A program made the translations under genes and the position numbers. From the NCBI GenBank assembly GCA_036351435.1, contig JAZBPA010000009.1:1-29320 (forward strand): 29,320 nucleotides of DNA. Direction: 5' to 3'. Source of the DNA: JAAUQA01 sp036351435. Its GTDB lineage: Bacteria > Pseudomonadota > Gammaproteobacteria > Competibacterales > Competibacteraceae. The notes under the pieces are model-generated. The model was not told the DNA's origin, did not search any database, and saw nothing but the letters and a program-made list of their open reading frames with translations. This document shows positions 24,694-29,320 of the stretch, one piece after another; within the stretch, counting starts at the first letter, position 1; every line of letters begins with the position of its first letter.

Positions 24694-25797
24694 TCAGGCC
24701 GCTCGCGCTTCGAAATCGATGCGGGGATCGACCATGTGATAAGTCACATCACTGAGCAGATTGAGTAGCAATCCCAGCAAACTAAAAATGTACAGCGTAC
24801 CGAACATGACCGGATAATCACGGTTGATTACTGCCTCAAAGCCCAATAGTCCCAACCCATCCAAGGAAAAAATCACCTCAATCAATAACGAACCGGTAAA
24901 TAACATGCTGATTAACGTTGCCGGAAAGCCCGCGATCACAATTAGCATGGCGTTGCGGAATACGTGGCCATACAGCACCCGCCGTTCGGTCAGCCCTTTC
25001 GCGCGGGCGGTCACTACATACTGCTTGTGAATTTCTTCTAAAAACGAATTCTTGGTCAGCATGGTCAAGCTGGCGAAGCCGCCGACCACCAGCGCGGTGA
25101 CCGGCAGGGTCAGATGCCAGAAATAATCACCGATGCGATCCGGCCAAGCGAGTTCCGACCAATTGTCCGACACCAGCCCCCGCAAGGGGAACCAGTCTAG
25201 ATAGCGACCGCCGGCGAACACGATGATCAACAGGATTGCAAATAGAAAGGCTGGAATGGCGTAACCGACGATGATCGCTGAACTGGTGGCGATATCGAAG
25301 CGAGAACCGTCGCGTACCGCCTTAGCAATTCCTAGGGGCACGGAAACCACATAGATGATTAAGGTACTCCAGACTCCCAGCGAGACCGATACCGGCATTT
25401 TCTCTATGATCAATTCCATGACTCCTTGATCACGGAAATAGCTGGTTCCCAAATCGAACTTTAGATAATTACCGAGCATGATGAGAAAACGCTGGTGGGC
25501 CGGTTTATCGAATCCGAACTGCCGTTCGATGTCGGCGATAAACTCGGGGTCCAATCCCCGCGCGCCGCGATAATTTCCGCCTGTGTTGTCTAATGACTGC
25601 GCGGTTGCGCCTTGGGTTTCTTCCCCACCGCTGCCGGAAATGCGTGCAGTAGCCGCCACCGCGGTATCCTTGAGTTGCGCCAACAATTGCTCGACCGGTC
25701 CTCCCGGTGCGATTTGTACGATGACAAAATTGGTGGCGATGATTCCCAACAAGGTCAGCGGGATCAGCGCAAGACGCCGGACGATATAAGCAAACAT
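24694..25797 (-). CDS. yejB: Peptide ABC importer permease YejB
   Basis: Inner-membrane permease of 367 residues. It begins MFAYIVRRLALIPLTLLGI, the usual DppB/OppB-type first helix, with APGGPVEQ after it. A periplasmic insert contains YRGARGLDPEFIADIERQFGFD, characteristic of YejB. The EAA-type loop is KQYVVTARAKGLTERRVLYGHVFRNAM. The C-terminus ends DPRIDFEARAA. It is first of the yejB-yejE-yejF-batD unit; the binding protein gene yejA that usually precedes it is not present upstream. The ATG at 25797 has no strong Shine-Dalgarno sequence. Confidence 0.95.
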   Translation of the reverse strand: MFAYIVRRLALIPLTLLGIIATNFVIVQIAPGGPVEQLLAQLKDTAVAATARISGSGGEETQGATAQSLDNTGGNYRGARGLDPEFIADIERQFGFDKPAHQRFLIMLGNYLKFDLGTSYFRDQGVMELIIEKMPVSVSLGVWSTLIIYVVSVPLGIAKAVRDGSRFDIATSSAIIVGYAIPAFLFAILLIIVFAGGRYLDWFPLRGLVSDNWSELAWPDRIGDYFWHLTLPVTALVVGGFASLTMLTKNSFLEEIHKQYVVTARAKGLTERRVLYGHVFRNAMLIVIAGFPATLISMLFTGSLLIEVIFSLDGLGLLGFEAVINRDYPVMFGTLYIFSLLGLLLNLLSDVTYHMVDPRIDFEARAA

Positions 25798-25881
25798 CGG
25801 CTAATGATTAGGAGAGCAAGTGAGTCTGTAACATGGCTTAATGAATTGTTGGTTTGGAGGGGTATTATACTTAAAAAGCCA

Positions 25882-26280
25882 TTAATCCTGACCCTCATCG
25901 AAACGTTTGTTGCCGCGAATCACCCCCTGGAACCAAGGCGGTCTTGCTTCTTCTTCTGGATCAATGACGTCTTCTATCGATTTGACGAGCTGTTTTTGTG
26001 CAATCTTCAAATACTCTTGCAGTAACTCTCTCAAATAGGAATGGGAGGAAAAGTCCATATTATTGATAATTTTCGCGATTTCCTGAGAAAAATACAGCTG
26101 CCGCTCCTCCTCGCCTTTGAGGAGCAAATTGAACATAATCAATTGCCCGGCACCCTGCGCTTCCACCATTTCTTGCAGTTGCTTAATAGATTGTGATTGT
26201 TTGCTGATTATTTTGAGATGCTCAGTCAGTGTCTTGACCAACTTGGCGATCATTATCATTTCCTGACTTTCTTCACTCAT
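25882..26280 (-). CDS. Hypothetical helical protein, unrecognised
   Basis: A protein of 132 residues that I do not recognise. It is predicted mostly alpha-helical, with heptad-like leucine, isoleucine and glutamine patterns (KLVKTLTEHLKIISKQSQSIKQ, then ELLQEYLKIAQKQLVKSI), and an acidic proline/tryptophan-containing tail (EEEARPPWFQGVIRG). It has no signal peptide or cysteine. I prefer ATG 26280 because GCGAGAG precedes it by about 7 bases; a TTG at 26304 would add 8 residues. It is divergent from the PhaB/FabG gene, with about 195 bases between them, and lies upstream of yejB on the same strand with an 84-base gap. A phasin-like or granule-associated role is possible because of the neighbour, but nothing in the sequence proves it. 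Confidence 0.65.
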   Translation of the reverse strand: MSEESQEMIMIAKLVKTLTEHLKIISKQSQSIKQLQEMVEAQGAGQLIMFNLLLKGEEERQLYFSQEIAKIINNMDFSSHSYLRELLQEYLKIAQKQLVKSIEDVIDPEEEARPPWFQGVIRGNKRFDEGQD

Positions 26281-26394
26281 ATCAACACTCTCGCTTAGTG
26301 GCAATCAGCCTAGCCTATCCTGTCATTATAGCGTTTAGCGGAACAATGACCGCAGTTCGTAACGTGCCCAGAGTCCACGCTGTTAGGTGTTACA

Positions 26395-26424
26395 TTGACT
26401 AAACTCGGTCACACCCATTAAACT
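26395..26424 (+). promoter_or_regulatory. Candidate sigma-70 promoter of the PhaB/FabG gene
   Basis: TTGACT at 26395-26400 matches the -35 consensus in 5 of 6 positions. A -10-like TAAACT at 26419-26424 lies 18 bases downstream with 4 of 6 matches. The start codon is 52 bases further, leaving a short leader. Confidence 0.45.
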
Positions 26425-26475
26425 TATTTCCGTAGAAATTATCATGAATTCATACATTAAGAGGTCTACTCAAAA

Positions 26476-27219
26476 ATGGGGAAGCTGACTGACAAAATTG
26501 CTCTGGTCACAGGGGGTTCACGGGGGATCGGCAAATCGATCGCTCTTGAGTTGGCTCGCGAAGGCGCAAAAGTGGCGCTGAATTACCGCTCCAGCGCTGC
26601 AGAAGCGCAAGCCACAGCCGATGAGATCAAGGCGCTGGGCAGTGACGCATTCGTCGCGCAAGGGGATGTCGGCGAGAGCGCCCAAGCGCGCAATTTGGTC
26701 AAGCAAGTGCTTGATCACTATGGCACCATCGATATTCTGGTCAACAATGCGGGTATTACCCGCGACATGTTTTTCAAGAAGCTTACTGACGAAGCCTGGC
26801 ACGAGGTCATCAAAACCAATCTGGATAGTGTCTTCTACGTCACCAGCGCCACGTTGCCCAGTATGCTGGAGAAAAACTACGGACGCATCATCAGCATCAG
26901 TTCCTTCGTTGGCCAAAAAGGCAACCTCGCCCAGACCAACTACGCCGCAACCAAAGCCGGGCTGATTGGTTTCAGCAAGTCTCTGGCCTTGGAAACCGCT
27001 AAAAACAATGTGACGGTTAATACCATCAATCCGGGGTTCATCGCCACTGACATGGTGCTGAGTATCCGCGAAGACGTTCAGCAAAAGCTGATCGACCAAG
27101 TCCCCTTGCGGCGCTTTGGTACACCCGAAGAAGTCGCCAAAGCCGTCATATTCTTGGCTGCTGACGGGGACTATATCACCGGCCAGCAGATCAATGTCAA
27201 CGGCGGGATTTACATGTAA
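26476..27219 (+). CDS. phaB: Acetoacetyl-CoA reductase / 3-oxoacyl reductase (PhaB/FabG type SDR)
   Basis: Short-chain dehydrogenase of 247 residues. The nucleotide site is TGGSRGIG at 12-19, NNAG is at 90-93, and the catalytic residues are Ser143, Tyr156 and Lys160 (QTNYAATKAG). Features closer to PhaB than to FabG are GITRDMFFKKLTDEAWHEVI, the VGQKGNLAQTNY stretch, GFIATDMVLSIREDV and the end NGGIYM. PhaB makes (R)-3-hydroxybutyryl-CoA with NADPH for PHA synthesis. FabG activity cannot be excluded from sequence, and phaA or phaC is not adjacent. GAGG precedes the ATG by 11 bases. A hairpin terminator follows at 27255-27285. Confidence 0.8.
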   Translation: MGKLTDKIALVTGGSRGIGKSIALELAREGAKVALNYRSSAAEAQATADEIKALGSDAFVAQGDVGESAQARNLVKQVLDHYGTIDILVNNAGITRDMFFKKLTDEAWHEVIKTNLDSVFYVTSATLPSMLEKNYGRIISISSFVGQKGNLAQTNYAATKAGLIGFSKSLALETAKNNVTVNTINPGFIATDMVLSIREDVQQKLIDQVPLRRFGTPEEVAKAVIFLAADGDYITGQQINVNGGIYM

Positions 27220-27254
27220 GGCTACAGGGATTGTTGTCACGATCCCGCTAATCG

Positions 27255-27285
27255 AGTGGGGTGGCTCGATTTAAACCGCCCCACT
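27255..27285 (+). terminator. Hairpin terminator after the PhaB/FabG gene
   Basis: Arms AGTGGGGTGG and CCGCCCCACT pair over 10 bp (one G-T wobble) around an 11-base loop, 35 bases after the stop. A T-rich but interrupted run (GTCTTCATTTTA) follows, consistent with intrinsic termination. Confidence 0.7.
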
Positions 27286-27368
27286 GTCTTCATTTTAGAG
27301 TTCATATCCCATCCCGTTACACTCTCGGTTACAATCTCGGGCGGTAACTTGCAACGTACTGCCGCCTC

Positions 27369-28859
27369 ATGCACTTCGAAGCCCTGTATTTTCCAGATCG
27401 ACTTGAGCTGATCAACCCAGCTGGTGATATCGCCATCACCACGCTGTGGTCCCGTGTTGAGCAGGTCAAAAAAGTGTTGACCGAACTCGGCATCGACCTG
27501 GACCCGGCAACCTCACGTATTACGGTTATCGCCAACTTATATGGCAATGGTTTGCCACATATGTTGCGAAATTTATTGTGGAATCCGCAAATCAATCGGG
27601 TACTTGCGTTGGGGCAGAATCTATCCGGTTCACGCGAAGACCTGGCCGATTTTTTTGCGCAGGGACTCAAGGAAGATGAATTTCTCGGCGTACCGGTACA
27701 CCGGATTATCGGTACCGAGCGCGTCATCGACGGATTGGTTCAGCCGGATCAATTTCGCAACGGCATTCGCATTGACACCCTGGAAACGCTGAGCAACCCC
27801 GCAACCCGGCAAGGCCTGGTGGATTTTTTCCAGCAGTTGCCACCCCAACAGTCATGCAATCTGGAACGGGTTAATATTCCGTTACCGGAAATCACCGTCC
27901 AGCGTTATCCGTCGGAGCCGCGCAATCACAGCATTCTGCGTGCAACGCCCTTGGATGCTTGGGAAGAGCTGATTTTCCGGCTGGTGCGGTTCGGTCATCG
28001 CAATCGGCTGAAAAAAGGCGAGCGCATTGAATTGCAAAACGTCAAAATCACCATCGAACAACCGCAAGAAGAAGCAGCGGAATATCTTGCTGAATACGGT
28101 TTTTCGCTGGAGGCGTTTCGGCGTTATCAGGCCAATATTCTGAATCCCGACAAGCCGGCTGACATCAGTTATACCTACGGCAATCGCTTGCGGGGCTATT
28201 TCCGTCATGATGACACCGTGGTGGATTCGCTGGATATTGCTGTGACGCGGCTGCGTGAAGACCCGGAATCGCGCCATGCCTATGCCGCGCTGTGGGATAA
28301 CAGCCGCGATCTGCCGGAAGGCCATAGTTGTCCCTGTTTGGTGTCGATTTTCTTTCGGCGCTTCGACGGTAAATTGACCCTGACCGCTACGTTTCGATCT
28401 CACAATGCGCGTTCCGCCTGGCTGGAGAATTTTTACGGACTAATGGCTATTCAACGCTACGTGGCCGAGCGGGTCGATATGGAGACAGGACCGATCACCG
28501 TATTCAGCCACTCGATCAGTATCGACAGCGATGTCTTGGAACAGGCGCGGATGATCGCCGACAATAAGAAAACCGATGACGTGGTGGATCGCGCCACCGG
28601 TAAGCGGGAATTGCGTTTCGATTACAATGGCGACTTTACAGTGACCATTGATCGCGACACACAGGAAATCTTGGTACAACATTCCTACAACGGGATGGCC
28701 TTAGCCGAATACCGCGACCGCCGGGCGGACAGTCTGGAGCAACAATTAGCCCGCGATGGCGCGATTTCGGAAATCGGCCACGCCTTGTATCTGGGCCGGG
28801 AAATTGCGCGGGCGGAGATGCAACTCAAGCAATTGCGGCGTAAGGGCAACACGGAGTAA
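27369..28859 (+). CDS. Three-part protein: MtrA-like, thymidylate synthase-like and DUF4346-like domains
   Basis: A 496-residue cytoplasmic protein. Residues about 1-140 resemble the MtrA (tetrahydromethanopterin methyltransferase subunit A) fold: VIANLYGNGLPHMLRNLL, then LALGQNLSGS. Residues about 195-390 resemble thymidylate synthase: LRGYFRHDD, REDPESRHAYAALWD (compare DSRRIIVSAWN in E. coli), then CPCLVSIFF with Cys323 in the place of the catalytic cysteine, and FRS at 342-344. The family motif RSCD is replaced by RSHN, and HLYSNH by HSISID, so the nucleotide pocket is altered. Residues about 413-490 match the DUF4346 style (FDYNGDFTVTIDRDTQEILVQHS, EIGHALYLGREIARAE). The HAD gene follows by 6 bases. 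The reaction is unknown; a pyrimidine-modifying or C1-transfer role is inferred. The ATG at 27369 has no strong Shine-Dalgarno sequence. Confidence 0.7.
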   Translation: MHFEALYFPDRLELINPAGDIAITTLWSRVEQVKKVLTELGIDLDPATSRITVIANLYGNGLPHMLRNLLWNPQINRVLALGQNLSGSREDLADFFAQGLKEDEFLGVPVHRIIGTERVIDGLVQPDQFRNGIRIDTLETLSNPATRQGLVDFFQQLPPQQSCNLERVNIPLPEITVQRYPSEPRNHSILRATPLDAWEELIFRLVRFGHRNRLKKGERIELQNVKITIEQPQEEAAEYLAEYGFSLEAFRRYQANILNPDKPADISYTYGNRLRGYFRHDDTVVDSLDIAVTRLREDPESRHAYAALWDNSRDLPEGHSCPCLVSIFFRRFDGKLTLTATFRSHNARSAWLENFYGLMAIQRYVAERVDMETGPITVFSHSISIDSDVLEQARMIADNKKTDDVVDRATGKRELRFDYNGDFTVTIDRDTQEILVQHSYNGMALAEYRDRRADSLEQQLARDGAISEIGHALYLGREIARAEMQLKQLRRKGNTE

Positions 28860-28865
28860 GTGCCG

Positions 28866-29320
28866 ATGTGGGTTTTCTTCGACATCGGTTCTACCTTGGT
28901 CGACGGGCCGCCCTACGGACCGGGCAGACGTTTGGTGAATGCGCTCGGCTTGCCGGATGAGGCGGTGAGCATCGTCAATGATCGGCTGTTCAAAACGCCG
29001 TTGACCGATGCGGTGGAATTGGGGCGCTGGTTGGCCGGGCGGTTTACTATCGATCCTGAATCGGCTGTTCGGGAAGCGACTGCGCTGTGGCAGGCGCAAA
29101 GCGACGAAGCTTGGCTGGTGCCAGGCGCGACCGAGGCGCTGCGCACGTTGGCCGAGGCGGAAATACCCTGGGTATATGTGTCCAATATCTGGCCGCCGTT
29201 TTATCAGGGATTCTTACGGCATTTTCCGACCGAACATCAGCGTCCCAGTTTTTTGTCTTTCCAGTTGGGCGTATCCAAGCCACAGCCGGACATCTATCAG
29301 ATGGCGTTGCGGACCTTGAA
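28866..29320 (+). CDS. HAD-superfamily hydrolase-like protein (3' end cut by window)
   Basis: At least 151 residues; the end lies beyond the window. Motif I is FFDIGSTLVDG at residues 4-14: the nucleophile Asp6 is present, but the usual second Asp (DxD) is Gly8, as in haloacid-dehalogenase-like or some sugar-phosphatase members. Motif II is YVSNIW, and motif III is the lysine in VSKPQPDIYQMA. A helical cap follows motif I. GGAG near the end of the previous gene serves as its ribosome site, and the 6-base gap indicates co-translation with the thymidylate synthase-like gene. The substrate is unknown; a nucleotide or related phosphate is a guess from context. Confidence 0.85.
   Translation, partial: MWVFFDIGSTLVDGPPYGPGRRLVNALGLPDEAVSIVNDRLFKTPLTDAVELGRWLAGRFTIDPESAVREATALWQAQSDEAWLVPGATEALRTLAEAEIPWVYVSNIWPPFYQGFLRHFPTEHQRPSFLSFQLGVSKPQPDIYQMALRTL

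Noticed and set aside
26518..27240. A 240-codon frame antisense to the PhaB/FabG gene
   Set aside because: Antisense shadow of a clear short-chain dehydrogenase with intact catalytic residues; the antisense product matches nothing I know.

Overview
The window looks like chromosomal DNA of a gammaproteobacterium that makes or uses polyhydroxyalkanoate. The evidence is the combination of a full-length HrpA helicase, a YejBEF transporter, a BatD protein, a PrpE-type propionyl-CoA synthetase and a PhaB/FabG-type reductase. I cannot name the genus. No CRISPR array, rRNA, prophage or intact insertion sequence is visible.

Left part (1-4527): a secreted LysM-arylsulfatase runs off the left edge on the minus strand and is divergent from an AraC-family regulator. 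Their shared 439-base spacer carries short inverted repeats that could be operators. Next come two small minus-strand genes (a CPXCG cysteine-rich protein and a DUF433 protein) and a tRNA-Asn(GTT) with a recognisable promoter. The sulfatase is much richer in G and C than the spacer and the AraC gene beside it, which suggests acquisition.

Central part (4528-12943): one plus-strand cluster holds a LysR regulator, a D-glutamate cyclase/DUF1445 protein, a complete TRAP transporter (DctP, DctQ, DctM) and a 1203-residue fused 5-oxoprolinase of the OPLAH type. Read as a unit, it imports a small carboxylate. It would interconvert D-glutamate and 5-oxoproline, and open the 5-oxoproline ring with ATP to give glutamate. 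The cluster is GC-rich in style, and short open-frame fragments lie at both edges, so it may be a transferred metabolic cassette. This is the most interesting system in the window.

Right part (13372-29320): prpE and hrpA converge on two strong hairpins. Then follow a VOC-fold protein, a cold-shock protein, and a minus-strand operon yejB-yejE-yejF-batD with overlapping or nearly touching reading frames and no yejA. An unrecognised helical protein is divergent from a PhaB/FabG reductase. Last is a two-gene unit: an unusual three-part protein (MtrA-like + thymidylate synthase-like + DUF4346-like) followed by a HAD-family protein cut by the window end. The three-part protein is the second notable item, because its nucleotide-binding signature differs from true thymidylate synthase.
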